Of a stretch of 64,000 nt of DNA, positions 20,152 to 32,528 are shown piece after piece (the stretch's first letter is position 1; the number at the start of each line of letters is the position of its first letter). The position numbers were made by a program, and so were the translations under genes. The notes below the pieces were generated by a model that was not told where the DNA came from, did no database searches, and worked only from the letters and a program-made list of their open reading frames with translations. The stretch is from positions 39,962,035 to 40,026,034 of the forward strand of contig OZ025256.1 in the NCBI GenBank assembly GCA_964019135.1, given 5' to 3'. This DNA is from Arenicola marina. Lineage: Eukaryota; Annelida; Polychaeta; Arenicolidae.

Positions 20152-23100
20152 CGGGTCTCTGAGCCCTATAAATGACGCGGTCCTCTCGGGATCAGGGGAT
20201 AGCCGGCTGGGTCTCTGAGCCCTATAAATGACGCGGTCCTCTCGGGATCAGGGAATAGCCGGCTGGGTATCTGAGCCCTATCAATGACGCGGTCCTCTCG
20301 GGATCTGGGGATAGCCGGCTGGGTCTCTGAGCCCTATCAATGACGCGGTCCTCTCGGGATCAGGGGAGAGCCGGCGGGGTCTCTGAGCCTTATCAATGAC
20401 GCGGTCCTCTCGGGATCAGGGGATAGCCGGCTGGGTCTCTGAGCCCTATCAATGACGCGGTCCTCTCGGGATCAGGGGATAGCCGGCTGGGTCTCTGAGC
20501 CCTATCAATGACGCGGTCCTCTCGGGATCTGGGGATAGCCGGCTGGGTCTCTGAGCCCTATCAATGACGCGGTCCTCTCGGGATCAGGGGATAGCCGGTT
20601 GGGTCTCTGAGCCCTATCAATGACGCGGTCCTCTCGGGATCTGGGGATAGCCGGCTGGGTCTCTGAGCCCTATCAATGACGCGGTCCTCTCGGGATCAGG
20701 GGATAGCCGGTTGGGTCTCTGAGCCCTATCAATGACGCGGTCCTCTCGGGATCAGGGGATAGCCGGCTGGGTCTCTGAGCCCTATCAATGACGCGGTCCT
20801 CTCGGGATCTGGGGATAGCCGGCTGGGTCTCTGAGCCCTATCAATGACGCGGTCCTCTCGGGATCTGGGGATAGCCGGTTGGGTATCTGAGCCCTATCAA
20901 TGACGCGGTCCTCTCGGGATCAGGGGAGAGCCGGCGGGGTCTCTGAGCCCTATCAATGACGCGGTCCTCTCGGGATCTGGGGATAGCCGGCTGGGTCTCT
21001 GAGCCCTATCAATGACGCGGTCCTCTCGGGATCAGGGGAGAGCCGGCGGGGTCTCTGAGCCTTATCAATGACGCGGTCCTCTCGGGATCAGGGGATAGCC
21101 GGCTGGGTATCTGAGCCCTATCAATGACGCGGTCCTCTCGGGATCTGGGGATAGCCGGCTGGGTCTCTGAGCCCTATCAATGACGCGGTCCTCTCGGGAT
21201 CAGGGGAGAGCCGGCGGGGTCTCTGAGCCTTATCAATGACGCGGTCCTCTCGGGATCAGGGGATAGCCGGTTGGGTCTCTGAGCCCTATCAATGACGCGG
21301 TCCTCTCGGGATCAGGGGATAGCCGGTTGGGTCTCTGAGCCTTATCAATTACGCGGTCCTCTCGGGATCAGGGTATAGCCGGCTGGGTCTCTGAGCCCTA
21401 TCAATGACGCGGTCCTCTCGGGATCAGGGGATAGCCGGCTGGGTCTCTGAGCCCTGTCAATGACGCGGTCGTCTCGGGATCAGGGGATAGCCGGTTGGGT
21501 CTCTGAGCCCTATCAATGACGCGGTCCTCTCGGGATCAGGGGATAGCCGGCTGGGTATCTGAGCCTTATCAATGACGCGGTCCTCTCGGGATCAGGGGAT
21601 AGCCGGCTGGGTCTCTGAGCCCTATCAATGACGCGGTCCTCTCGGGATCAGGGGATAGCCGGCTGGGTATCTGAGCCCTATCAATGACGCGGTCCTCTCG
21701 GGATCAGGGGATAGCCGGCTGGGTCTCTGAGCCCTATCAATGACGCGGTCCTCTCGGGATCAGGGGATAGCCGGCTGGGTATCTGAGCCCTATCAATGAC
21801 GCGGTCCTCTCGGGATCAGGGGATAGCCGGTTGGGTCTCTGAGCCCTATCAATGACGCGGTCCTCTCGGGATCAGGGGATAGCCGGTTGGGTCTCTGAGC
21901 CTTATCAATTACGCGGTCCTCTCGGGATCAGGGTATAGCCGGCTGGGTCTCTGAGCCCTATCAATGACGCGGTCCTCTCGGGATCAGGGGATAGCCGGCT
22001 GGGTCTCTGAGCCCTGTCAATGACGCGGTCGTCTCGGGATCAGGGGATAGCCGGTTGGGTCTCTGAGCCCTATCAATGACGCGGTCCTCTCGGGATCAGG
22101 GGATAGCCGGCTGGGTATCTGAGCCTTATCAATGACGCGGTCCTCTCGGGATCAGGGGATAGCCGGCTGGGTCTCTGAGCCCTATCAATGACGCGGTCCT
22201 CTCGGGATCAGGGGATAGCCGGCTGGGTCTCTGAGCCCTATCAATGACGCGGTCCTCTCGGGATCAGGGGATAGCCGGCTGGGTATCTGAGCCCTATCAA
22301 TGACGCGGTCCTCTCGGGATCAGGATATAGCCGGCTGGGTCTCTGAGCCCTATCAATGACGCGGTCCTCTCGGGATCTGGGGATAGCCGGCTGGGTCTCT
22401 GAGCCCTATCAATGACGCGGTCGTCTCGGGATCAGGGGATAGCCGGCTGGGTCTCTGAGTCTTATCAATGACGCGGTCCTCTCGGGATCAGGGGATAGCC
22501 GGCTGGGTCTCTGAGCCCTATCAATTACGCGGTCCTCTCGGGATCAGGGGATAGCCGGCTGGGTCTCTGAGCCCTATCAATGACGCGGTCCTCTCGGGAT
22601 CAGGGGATAGCCGGCTGGGTCTCTGAGCCCTATCAATTACGCGGTCCTCTCGGGATCAGGGGATAGCCGGTTGGGTATCTGAGCCCTATCAATGACGCGG
22701 TCCTCTCGGGATCAGGATATAGCCGGCTGCGTCTCTGAGCCCTATCAATGACGCGGTCCTCTCGGGATCAGGGGATAGCCGGCTGGGTCTCTGAGCCCTA
22801 TCAATGACGCGGTCCTCTCGGGATCAGGGGATAGCCGGCTGTGTCTCTGAGCCCTATCAATGACGCGGTCCTCTCGGGATCTGGGGATAGCCGGCTGGGT
22901 CTCTGAGCCCTATCAATGACGCGGTCGTCTCGGGATCAGGGGATAGCCGGCTGTGTCTCTGAGCCCTATCAATGACGCGGTCCTCTCGGGATCAGGGGAT
23001 AGCCGGCTGGGTCTCTGAGCCCTATCAATGACGCGGTCCTCTCGGGATCAGGGGATAGCCGGCTGGGTCTCTGAGCCCTATCAATGACGCGGTCCTCTCG

Positions 23101-23457
23101 GGATCAGGGGATAGCCGGCTGTGTCTCTGAGCCCTATCAATGACGCGGTCCTCTCGGGATCTGGGGATAGCCGGCTGGGTCTCTGAGCCCTATCAATTAC
23201 GCGGTCGTCTCGGGATCAGGGGATAGCCGGCTGGGTCTCTGAGCCTTATCAATTACGCGGTCCTCTCGGGATCAGGGGATAGCCGGTTGGGTATCTGATC
23301 CTTATCAATGACGCGGTCCTCTCGGGATCAGGGGATAGCCGGTTGGGTATCTGATCCTTATCAATGACGCGGTCCTCTCGGGATCAGGATATAGCCGGCT
23401 GGGTATCTGAGCCCTATCAATGACGCGGTCCTCTCGGGATCAGGGTATAGCCGGTTT
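20152..23457. repeat. 56-bp satellite array, about 59 copies
   Basis: Unit: GGGTCTCTGAGCCCTATCAA + TGACGCGGTCCTCTCGGGAT + CAGGGGATAGCCGGCT. Copies differ at a few recurrent positions (CCCTATC/CCTTATC, CAGG/CTGG, GGCT/GGTT, GTCC/GTCG). A rare variant pair (TATCAATTACGCGG at 21,341 and 21,901; CCCTGTCAATG near 21,459 and 22,019) recurs exactly 560 bases apart, showing a ten-unit block duplication. Non-coding, since in-frame stops recur. Confidence 0.95.
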
Positions 23458-23766
23458 GGACGAGATGTTGAATGTCATTTGACAGCAATCATACTGACAC
23501 GAGAGACAACTGTTGAACTCTATCACTGGGCACTGGCATATGAGTGATTATTTTCGGAATAAATACAACTATCACATTGTTAATATCGTTAGGTAAAGAT
23601 CATAGAGGGCATTCCCGCATAGTGAAGTCTTCCATTCCTATCCGCAAGTTGAGCCATTGTTTACCCCATCCGTACGTGTAGTCATGTTCTTAACAAGCGG
23701 GAAGAAAGATATCTGGATATCTGTGGTAACTTTGCCATTTGCTTGACGTATAACCAAGCGTGGGAA

Positions 23767-23772
23767 TTTATT
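23767..23772 (-). promoter_or_regulatory. Polyadenylation signal AATAAA
   Basis: Minus-strand AATAAA about 82 bases past the stop codon at 23,854, at the right place to end the transcript of the basic-protein gene. Confidence 0.55.
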
Positions 23773-23853
23773 TGGCATGGTTGTAAATAAAATATAAGTT
23801 TTTGTATAATAATTCTTAATTAATGGCACGATGCGTGAGAGAATCGGTCTCTA

Positions 23854-24519
23854 TCATAGCGTGTCCATCGGCTCCTCAAACCGTCCAAATAGGCTGAGTA
23901 TGGGAATGTCTATTCCCTGACCAGCCACACAGCGGCGGCATGCGCAGGGCTCGGTATCCATGGGGACGGTATCCATGGGGACGGTATCACCCCCGGCCAA
24001 CACGGTGGGAGTATCCGCAGCCGGTATAGCGGGGCGGGTTCGCTTGACCGGACTGACAGTACTATCCACAGCAGGTACAGCGAGACGGGCTCGCTTGACC
24101 GGAATCACAGCGTCCGCGCCGGACTGTCTCCGGACCGACACCAGAGGGCGCTTCCTACGCCGTTGCTGTCCCGTCGCCGGTAGCTGGACCTGGATCAGGA
24201 TCTGGGAAGCCGGCTCCACACGCACGGGTGACGGGGTCTGATTGAGCCTCGAGCGCTTCACGGAGGTCCTGGCGTCCGCGTGGGCCGCATCCAGGGTGAC
24301 GTTATGATAGGTACGTGGCGGCAGTGACACCAGCTTGAGCAGGTGTGAACAGCTATGACTGGGCTTGGCCTGGACTCGAGCACTGCGCGCCGCCGACACC
24401 AGGGTCGAACTCGTAGAATCGATAACTCGCTGAGCAGCGAACATCTTCGGGACAAGTATCCTAGCGACACTGAAAAAAAGAAGTGGACAAGACGATAAAT
24501 ATATAGCGTTGTGCGCCAT
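23854..24519 (-). CDS. Hypothetical basic protein with three VKRxR motifs
   Basis: An open frame of 221 codons, or about 204 if it starts as an exon after CTTCTTTTTTTCAG near 24,469. I do not recognise the family. Visible features: three spaced motifs SVKRSRL, PVKRARL and PVKRTRP, each followed by a small-residue/Pro segment, and a basic QQRRRKRPLVSVRR stretch, which together look like nuclear localisation signals. Near the end are two VPMDT repeats, CACRRC, and a closing GRFEEPMDTL. A polyadenylation signal follows at 23,767. The ATG at 24,519 has only a moderate context, and the codons before the putative acceptor are Leu/Phe-rich because they overlap a pyrimidine tract, so the true start is uncertain. 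No neighbour suggests a function. Confidence 0.5.
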   Translation of the reverse strand: MAHNAIYLSSCPLLFFSVARILVPKMFAAQRVIDSTSSTLVSAARSARVQAKPSHSCSHLLKLVSLPPRTYHNVTLDAAHADARTSVKRSRLNQTPSPVRVEPASQILIQVQLPATGQQRRRKRPLVSVRRQSGADAVIPVKRARLAVPAVDSTVSPVKRTRPAIPAADTPTVLAGGDTVPMDTVPMDTEPCACRRCVAGQGIDIPILSLFGRFEEPMDTL

Positions 24520-26840
24520 GTAACTATTTTTATATCTTAAATAAATGCGGGGGTAATTATATTTAATTTTTATTTATATTTAATTTACATTTAAGCTTAC
24601 TTGGTTTGACATAATAAAGCAGAAATATATTTTATAATTAGTTAAGTTCTTAAATGGGTTAACATCAGGAGCGTAGGCCTATGTAGTCACCTTATGTGTA
24701 CCCGAAAAGAGTTCCAGACCAGCGTGGAAGATCAGAAGGCGTCAAAATGTTATCGTGCAAGGTTTGGAATGTACGTGTGTAAACGCCTACAGCAATGTAC
24801 ACAATGGGAAGGCATGTTACGTTGGCGCGAAGTTTCGGGATCTCCATAACAACGTCATTGTTCTAGATATGACGCGCACTCGGGACTACGTTTGTCTTGT
24901 TGGCATGGTAACGCGCATCATGGCGTTTTTACAATGAAGTTCAGAGGGTTTTTCAAATATTTTCTAGAGAAGTAATCTATCATATGCCATGAAAACAATG
25001 TTCTTTTCTCGTCTCTTTTTTTTGATCGTTGCTGTTTGTGATGTCTATAGTTGTAGCTTGAGTGAACTTCCACCGCGCGTTCGGCTTATTCCGATGGGTC
25101 CCGTTTATGACGTCATTTCTACGACACTGTTATTCTTTGTTTGACTCAAGGTTACACACCAATATAGAAACCATCCCCATGATAAGCAATGGAAAAACCC
25201 AAATTTTCAACCCCATGCCAGAGAAGAATCGGCAGCCATGTTTGACTATGTGGGCCACAGGAAATTATGGAGAAATTATCCAACTTTATTTTACAAACAA
25301 GCAGAACATAGGTTGACGTGCGATATTTTTTGCCACACCCCATATGACACCCCCCGCCCCTAGCGCAACCCGCCGAAAAGTAGAGACCCTGCGAATCAGC
25401 ATGTGGTGAGATTGACGGAACCACGCAGCTGTAACATGCGCATGCATGATTCAATACGTCACAGATTAATTGAACAGGCATTATCCTGGCCAAACATTAG
25501 TAAAAGAAACAATATATGCCAAGACAAAAATAATTAGTAACCATATAACCCTGATATACGACCATATTTTTGGCACTACTTGACACCATATACTTTTCCC
25601 AGTGGTGGGGGTGTGCCGCCAAAGCCATGGAGAGCGTGAGTGCGACATTTTTTGGTCATTGAAGGATAATTCTAGTGTTTAGTAACACGTTCATTTCAGT
25701 AATCTGTACAGTTTTCGTGCCGTATTATTATTTTCAGTTTTATTTATCCATTTTAAACACCACTGTGGCTTATGATCGTGCCTGTCCAGTATGCTCAAAA
25801 CATCATACGCAATTAAAACAAATTGCAGTATTCCTAATCGCGTATTTCTAACCATGACCATACACTAAACACTAAACATTTGCATAATTTAACTGTTGAT
25901 ATCTGTCAGCTAAAAGTCACACGCTCTTGCTTATGGCTTGGAATGGTTTGTGACCAAAGAAATAGACATAGGGGCAAAAAGCTCGTTGGTGGGCGTTTTT
26001 GAATTTTACATTTTAGTTTTCCAGGCCTACCGGTTAATATTAAATGTTAAATACCGGAGAAATTGATTCATCGCGTAGAGCCATGCGTGATGAAGGTTAC
26101 TGACATTATCTAGCTTTGCACCCATGATACCGAAGGCAAAGATGGCGCTTCTTGCTTGAGGCAATCGTTTTGCCACAACCCCTATTTAAACCCGGGACTT
26201 CAACCAGAACAAAGCTGCAAATCCATCGTCTTTTCACGGACGGGTGGCAACCATGGGTTGACCTAGTGTAGCAGAGCACGCGGTTTACCAATCTCGAGCG
26301 ACCGATTTAAAGAGCTTTCACCTCAATGTACCATATTCAGTATCGGCGTACCACATGTGTTCAATGAGGTGGATTACAACATAAATGTACCTTACGTTAG
26401 GTGTAGCATGTCATAACTGTACCAAGTCCCCTATTTGTTTCACTTCTCGTTTGTATTTACGTCGTACTTGGTCAAATAAATGAATCTTGAATCTTATGTT
26501 AGGTGTAACATATGATAACAGCTAACAGATAACAGCTGCTAAGTTAGAAGATGAAACTATGTTGGTTCTGACGCCAGCTTTATCCCAATGGAAGAGATCC
26601 ATCACATATTTATGTTTATATTCTTCTGTACTTTCTCGGTTGTCTCCTACCCCTCTGATTTCTCAAAAAAATTACATAAAATAAAATAATCGGTCGCCTC
26701 TGTTATGCCACCAGCATTGCTGCTTGCCTAACTAATCTAACAGCAATTCCAGTGAATCATTCAATGCTTCTACTTCGCAAGTCACTTTATATTACAGACT
26801 GAGTTAATTCGCTAATTGCAAACCAATTACCCAAATATGT
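24520..26840. other. Intergenic region, nothing recognised
   Basis: No supported exon or RNA gene. A stretch at about 26,440-26,500, with GTATTTACGTCGTACTTGG and AAATAAATGAATCTTGAATC, resembles the 3' tail of a LINE-type retroposon, but no coding part is present. Confidence 0.4.
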
Positions 26841-26847
26841 TCAAAGC

Positions 26848-26853
26848 TTTATT
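26848..26853 (-). promoter_or_regulatory. Candidate polyadenylation signal AATAAA
   Basis: Minus-strand AATAAA about 235 bases past the stop of the PAN/apple gene. Confidence 0.4.
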
Positions 26854-27085
26854 CCTCAAATCAAACAACAACAAAAGTTGATAGTTTTTATATCATTATC
26901 ATGTCTGCAAAGTACTTTAATTATCTTTTTTTTTTACATATTGACCAATTAATACTAGATCAACCATAAATGTGTCTTCTCGGTCGATTTCATCACAAAA
27001 GTGCGCGGAATGCGCCTTTTGGTGTTGTCGCTATTGCTAATCCGGTACATGGCTGCGGTCAGCTATTCGTGCGTTAAAGTCTCCT

Positions 27086-27351
27086 CTAACGGTCACACAC
27101 TTTGTAGTGCAACTGAGCCCTGAGGGCAGGCACAAGGGACGTTGGCTGAGTCACGTGGCTTTCGCTGCTGAAGCGGCACATGTGCCTGAAGGGGTAGAAG
27201 TCGAAGGACAAGCAGTCCGACAAGTCTAGGCACGTTGTGCGACACATCGAAAGCGTCTGCTGCTCCAAGGTGAAGTCATCGTGACCTCTAAGGATGGCGT
27301 TCATTATTGCCACCATTCGACAAGACTCCACTTGGTTTGGCGTCGGATCGT
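27086..27351 (-). CDS. PAN/apple gene exon 2
   Basis: Acceptor TTTTGTTTCATGCAAG. Encodes the Cys-rich domain and stop TAG (27,088-27,086). Six cysteines plus the final CDR fit a compact disulfide-bonded fold. Confidence 0.75.
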
Positions 27352-29018
27352 CTTGCATGAAACAAAAAAATGAAGCAGCGGATTAAATTTTGAATCTACA
27401 TTGTTGCAATTAATGTTAGAAACATATTTTACCATTAATGTTAGCAGTAAATAAATATTTACAACTGATGTCAGAAATGAATACATTTGTACAATTAAGG
27501 CAAGAAATTAATACATTTTTACAATTAATGTTAGAAATAAATAAATATTTACAAATAATGTAAGACATTTATACATTTCTACAATTAATGTTAGAAATTA
27601 ATAATAAACTGGTAGACTTCACCGTTCTGCTCCGTCGATATGTATAGATATGCCATGAGAACACACTCCTTACATTATTTACTATACTACTGACGCTATA
27701 TAATACGAGAGTAATGGGGTATGCCGATTATTTCTCGTTCTGTCGATGTACATTGTGCTTTTTCATATAAACATATCTTAGTGAAGTGGTTCCACTTATT
27801 CAAACATCTGATTAATCTAGAATATTCCTTGGCCTGATCTTTCCCTATATAGATCTACATACAGCCACCATATTCCGTAAGTATTACACATGTAAGCCAG
27901 GATAACACATGTAAGCCGGGATAACACATGTGGAGAGCAAGAAATTACAACATGTGACATTTCCATAAACCTGTCCCTGTCCCTGTCATATAGGAGTCTC
28001 GCTGTCAGATCGCCTAACACAGTCGGGTGGAGTAAAGCCCTGATACTACATACACACAGCCGCTGATGGCTGCCAGAACACCACTCTCTGCCTTCGACGC
28101 ACTCCGCTAGGACTCCAATATATATCTGTTGTCGCCTACTTCCTCAATGCATTTTCACACTCCTCGCCAGGGCGGCGCTGCGCAAATTGATGGACAAAAT
28201 GCGCCGCGCATTTCTACAAATTAGTGCCGGGACACAGGCTAAGTTTAATAACACACGGTATCAGGTGATGAAAAGAAAGAGTTCAGTCACAATTTCAACT
28301 GTTTCTGACGGATACAAGATTTTTTTTGTACTGTATTAAATACACTGAGCTCTTTTTTTTTTTTATGCTTTATAGTTGAAAATTATAATGTTGCATAAAA
28401 TTACAGCTGATTTGACCGTTTTTCAAAAATATTAAAATGTGCCCCCGCCTGACAGTAGCGGTAAAAGCAAAGCTTGCGTAGCGTAGCGAAACCATCTCCG
28501 ACACCATCCACACGCTTGACACAGTATAAAAAGGCCCCTTTTCAGACTTATGCCCCTCCTGTGGCAAAACACTGGATCCGCCACTGGTTCCACATGTTCT
28601 GCTTTACAGTCCTGACGACCAAGGAGGGAACTCCTCACGCTTACTACTAACAACTAATAACATGGACAACAGGGTAAACACACAATGCAAATCCTCACCC
28701 AGCCTTACTGGGCTTACAAGTGACTGTGACATTTATGGTCTTAGGACTGTCGCATATATCTGGGTAAGAAAACCAAGTAACGGAAGAAAATTAAAAAAAA
28801 AATTATATAATGATAATGACCTAAAGAAGGAAAGAAAGAAAAAACCAAAGACAGAAGCGAAGACAAAATGAAAAAAAGAATCAAAACGATGCAAATTGGC
28901 AGAATACTATACTAAATGACTTACCATCCTGTATAGCAGTCAGTTGGATCACTAGACATGAAGCCAACACCAGCACGAAGACACCGGGAAGACGTTGAAG
29001 CATAATGCTGGCAGCCAT
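27086..29018 (-). CDS. Small secreted PAN/apple-domain protein (two exons)
   Basis: Exon 1 is 29,018-28,925 and exon 2 is 27,351-27,086, joined in phase 1 (GATG|GTAAG to TTTCATGCAAG|AC) to give 119 residues. ATG 29,018 has an excellent context (GTCCGCCATGG). Residues 1-29 form a signal peptide: LQRLPGVFVLVLASCLVIQL. The rest carries a PAN/apple-like cysteine core, MCRTTCLDLSDCLSFDFYP then MCRFSSE, plus an early ESCRM and a terminal CDR. PAN domains bind proteins or carbohydrates outside the cell; at this size the product would be little more than one such domain. It is not part of a larger multidomain gene as far as can be seen, since start, stop and poly-A signal all fit. Confidence 0.75.
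27408..27605. repeat. About 30-bp AT-rich repeat in the PAN gene intron
   Basis: About six or seven degenerate copies of AATTAATGTTAGAAATAAAT + AAATATTTAC. Confidence 0.8.
28925..29018 (-). CDS. PAN/apple gene exon 1 (signal peptide)
   Basis: ATG 29,018-29,016 with a strong initiation context; encodes the signal peptide and ends CAGGATG|GTAAG in phase 1. The frame is open a little further upstream but without another ATG. Confidence 0.78.
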
Positions 29019-29489
29019 GGCGGACACGGCTCTACAACACGGGTAACCGGCAGTCAATGGCGTTAGTGGCGTCAATGTCGGAGGCGAGGACCCGTAGGTT
29101 GATTATATAGATAATGTAGCGATAATGACATTGACCTTAAACGTTATGGTATGATTAATATTGTGACCGCAGAAAAACGGAATTGGGGGATACTCGACGC
29201 CGTTTGGGTGAGTGCGAGTTGCGGTGCAGGGTCGTAAATTTGTAACGCCAGTAGCTGTGAAAGGAACGGTTATTGAATGAACACTTGCAGCTGGAATCGT
29301 TGCAATACAAATAGTTGCAGCACGAATAGTTGCACAAATAACAACAATAATAATAAAACGAATATTTGTGCCACTAGTATGTCTTTGTTGGAAAATTAAT
29401 AGCTGTCAAAGAAATAGTTGTAGAACAAATGGTGTTAGGACAAATCGTTGCAACACGAACGGTTGTAGGACAAATCGTTGCAACACGAA

Positions 29490-30290
29490 TGGCTGTAGGT
29501 CAACGAGACGGGGGCTGCCTGTCGTCGGCGATGGGGGCTGCCTATTGTCGGAGATGGGGGACTGTCTTTTGTCGGAGATGGGGGCTGCCCATTGTCGGCG
29601 ATGGGGGGCTGCCTATTGTCGGAGATGGGGGGCTGCCTATTGTCGGAGATGGGGGGCTGCCTGTTGTCGGTGACAGGGGGCTGCCTATTGTCGGAGATGA
29701 GGGGCTGCCTATTGTCGGAGATAGGGGGCTGCCCATTGTCGGAGATGGGGGGGCTGCCTATTGTCAGCGATGGGGGGCTGCCTATTGTCGGAGATGGGGG
29801 GCTGCCTATTGCCGGGGATGGGGGATGCCTGTTGTCGGCGATGGGGGGCGGCCTATTGTCAGAGACGGGGGGCTGCCTATTGTCGGAGATAGGATCTGCC
29901 TATTGTCGGAGATGGGGGCTGCCTATTGTCAGAGATGGGGGGCTGCCTATTGTCGGAGATGGGGGCTGGCTATTGTCGGAGATGGGGGGTTGCCTATTGT
30001 CAGAGATGGGGGCTGCCTATTGCCGGGGATGGGGGCTGCCTGTTGTCGGCGATGAGGGGTGGGGATGACTATGTTGGGGGCGGGGATGCCTATTGTCATA
30101 GATGGGGGGCTGCCTATTGTCGGAGATGGGGGGCTGCCTATTGCCGGGGATGGGGGCTGCCTATTGTCGGCGATGAGGAGTAGGGATGACTATGTTGGGG
30201 GCGGGGATGCCTATTGTCGGCGATGAGGAGTAGGGATGACTATGTTGGGGGCGGGGCTGCTTATTGTCTGAGATGCTCGGGATGGGCTGT
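29490..30290. repeat. 23-24-bp minisatellite (CTGCCTATTGTCGGAGATGG)
   Basis: About thirty copies of CTGCCTATTGTCGGAGATGG with four to six trailing G, interspersed with GATGACTATGTTGGGGGCGG units. This is the left boundary repeat of the polycystin terminal-exon triplication; shorter blocks of it sit at the unit junctions (33,165-33,450 and 36,445-36,725). Confidence 0.9.
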
Positions 30291-30419
30291 CTTGTTTTTG
30301 GGGGTGGTGGTGGGGCTGCCTATTGTTGGGGGTGGGGGTGCGGCTGTCTATTGTCGGGGGTGGGACGAATCGTTGCAACACGACAGGTTGTAGGACGGAT
30401 CGTTCCCAAATGATCGCAG

Positions 30420-30495
30420 TAGCACGTGGTTGTAGCACGTGGTTGTAGCACGTGGTTGTAGCACGTGGTTGTAGCACGTGGTTGTAGCACGGATA
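30420..30495. repeat. 13-bp VNTR with E-box CACGTG, copy in unit 1
   Basis: Five copies of GTAGCACGTGGTT plus a broken sixth. The equivalent site has three copies in unit 2 (about 33,718-33,770) and four in unit 3 (about 37,010-37,065). Each copy holds the palindrome CACGTG. Confidence 0.9.
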
Positions 30496-32223
30496 GTGAT
30501 TGTTATGTAAGGTTTATAGATGTGTGTCTCGTCCGCTGTTCGCATCATATAAACAATAACAACAATAATGATGAGACATCATTTATTGATCCGTATAATA
30601 ACACTAGCTACTAAGGTAATGCCGTCGGGGGCAGATTTAAAGCTGATTTCAGTTATTTACACCTGTAATTAGGTATGAATAATGACCTAATGCAGGAACC
30701 ACAATGGTAAGACCAACATCAGTAAACACAGGTGTCCAGCTAACTACTGGTGTGTATATAGATACATGCTGTCGTGCGTGTAATTAACGAACGTGGGTTA
30801 TGAGCAGCTGTAAAAGAGACGAAAGCCAAATATTACCGTCCTAATTTAGACTGGTCAAGTATTCTAGGAATGGCGGAAGTAAGGCAATACTGTACGCTAT
30901 GAAAATAATAATATCACAGACATTATGAAAAGGAGTGAACATCATTCCATAATTCCAGAATAGTTCGCTGGTTATTGCTTTATTATCGTTATGTTTACAT
31001 GACGAGAAAGTGCATCGCTTAGCTTTACATTTAGCCATATATCTTGACTGACAATCGCCGCATTGTTTCCAATCCCATAATTAAGCTACGTGTGATTAAA
31101 GTAATTGCAGAGACAAACATCGCACCCGGTTTTGCAGCCTGTGGTCTATTTCACGTACATAATTTGGCCGTCGACTACGCCGCTTCCTCGCCTAACATGG
31201 CCCATCATTTACATGGTAACGTTGGCTGGCTAAACTGCGTTCGTGAAATCCGCCACTGGACATGACCAAATGGCACCATGATGTAGACATACAATGATGA
31301 CCTGTATCCCCTTAACACACATGTGGAGGTGTGAACCAGGAAGCCATAGTTTGTATCCCACCGTGGCCGCTCATTGCGGTGTAATCGACTCCAATGATAG
31401 CCAAATCCCCGTGTTTTTAACTCCGGCCGATTTGATTGGTACACAGCAAAATCTGGAACTCCGGTGGCTCCCCCTAGTGAGCCATTTTTCCATTAAAGTT
31501 ACTATTTCAACAAAATGTAAACAAGCCCACATGCGGGACCGCCTGAACGAGTATTCGGAATAGTCTTATAGAATAACTACAAATTATGATCGATGTTTTT
31601 TACCAAACGTTCCCACCATGGAAAGGACGCAGTTTGAAGTCTGCCACATTACGACTGAGCTAGGCGGGGTTTCACACGAACCGTTGGTGCTGGCTTCTGA
31701 AGTTTTAAAAACCTTGCCGCCAATTTTGCGCGACCCCGCTCGTCCAATGTTTACCATTCGTTGAAATAGTAATTTTAACTGTTAAATTGGGTCATTTTCT
31801 AACAATATAACAATGTTAACGGAACATAAGCAACAAAAACCGTAGCACGGTGTCTAGGCAAAGCTATCCCAGAGTCGAGAGTTAACAGTTAACGAACGCT
31901 TCCGGTTGTAGTAACCCGGGCTATACAACCAATGGAGGCATCAACTCCATTATATGAAATCAAACCTAACTGTTACATCCCCGGCCCCATGATAAAGTCC
32001 TTTAAATTCTATGACTGACCCAATTCTGTCCCCGCACCCAGTCGATTTAAATAATGAACCAATTATCCCCGGTCCACTTATACACCAATTACATAGTACA
32101 AGCTACAGGGACCACCATTTTGCCGGATATTGAGGCTACATGTAAACACCATTAGATGAAATAATTGCGCAGTAACAACATGAAAAACCAACATCTGGAT
32201 CTCTGGGATTTCTCGGATGCCGC

Positions 32224-32528
32224 CTACAAAGCGGTGGTGGTCACCCGCGCAGGATCCAGCGTCCGTGACGTCACTTCCGGAGCATCTAATCCTGACGTGC
32301 CCGGCTGGCTCGGGTCGGACTGGTCGCCGGGTTGGGTGCGGCCCAGCCGGCGAAGGAATGGAAACTTGGTGGGAGGCAGGTCACCCTTCGTCCCCGCCTT
32401 CTTCATGGCTTGCTTGCCTTCCTCGTCCATCCCGAGAATTCGACGATACTGCTGCGAGACCAGTCGGTCCATCTCCGAGATGCGCATGCTCAGAGCGTCG
32501 CAGCTGTCTACGTAGCCATCCCCGGGCA
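32224..32528 (-). CDS. Polycystin terminal exon, copy 1 (most distal)
   Basis: Acceptor TCACTCTCTCAG, stop TAG at 32,226-32,224. Encodes [20 protein letters not shown] then [11 protein letters not shown], a short amphipathic, coiled-coil-like stretch, and a Pro/Thr-rich end ([16 protein letters not shown]). The protein is identical to copies 2 and 3. Whether the transcript ever reaches this copy is unknown. Confidence 0.7.

Noticed and set aside
20152-23457. Possible CRISPR-like array
   Set aside because: Units are contiguous 56-mers without unique spacers, in an animal genome; this is a satellite.
25152-25493. Minus-strand 113-codon frame with many cysteines
   Set aside because: No signal peptide or Cys pattern of a known fold, no poly-A or splice support.
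29429-30183. Frames of 85-208 codons rich in Gly, Leu, Pro, Ile
   Set aside because: Lie in the 23-24-bp CTGCCTATTGTCGG minisatellite in every frame; similar blocks at the unit junctions.
31044-31563. Frames repeated in each triplication unit (TDNRRIVSN..., MTCIPLTHM...)
   Set aside because: Repeated only because the whole unit is duplicated. Copy 3 shows amino-acid changes and small indels with no sign of constraint, unlike the true exons.
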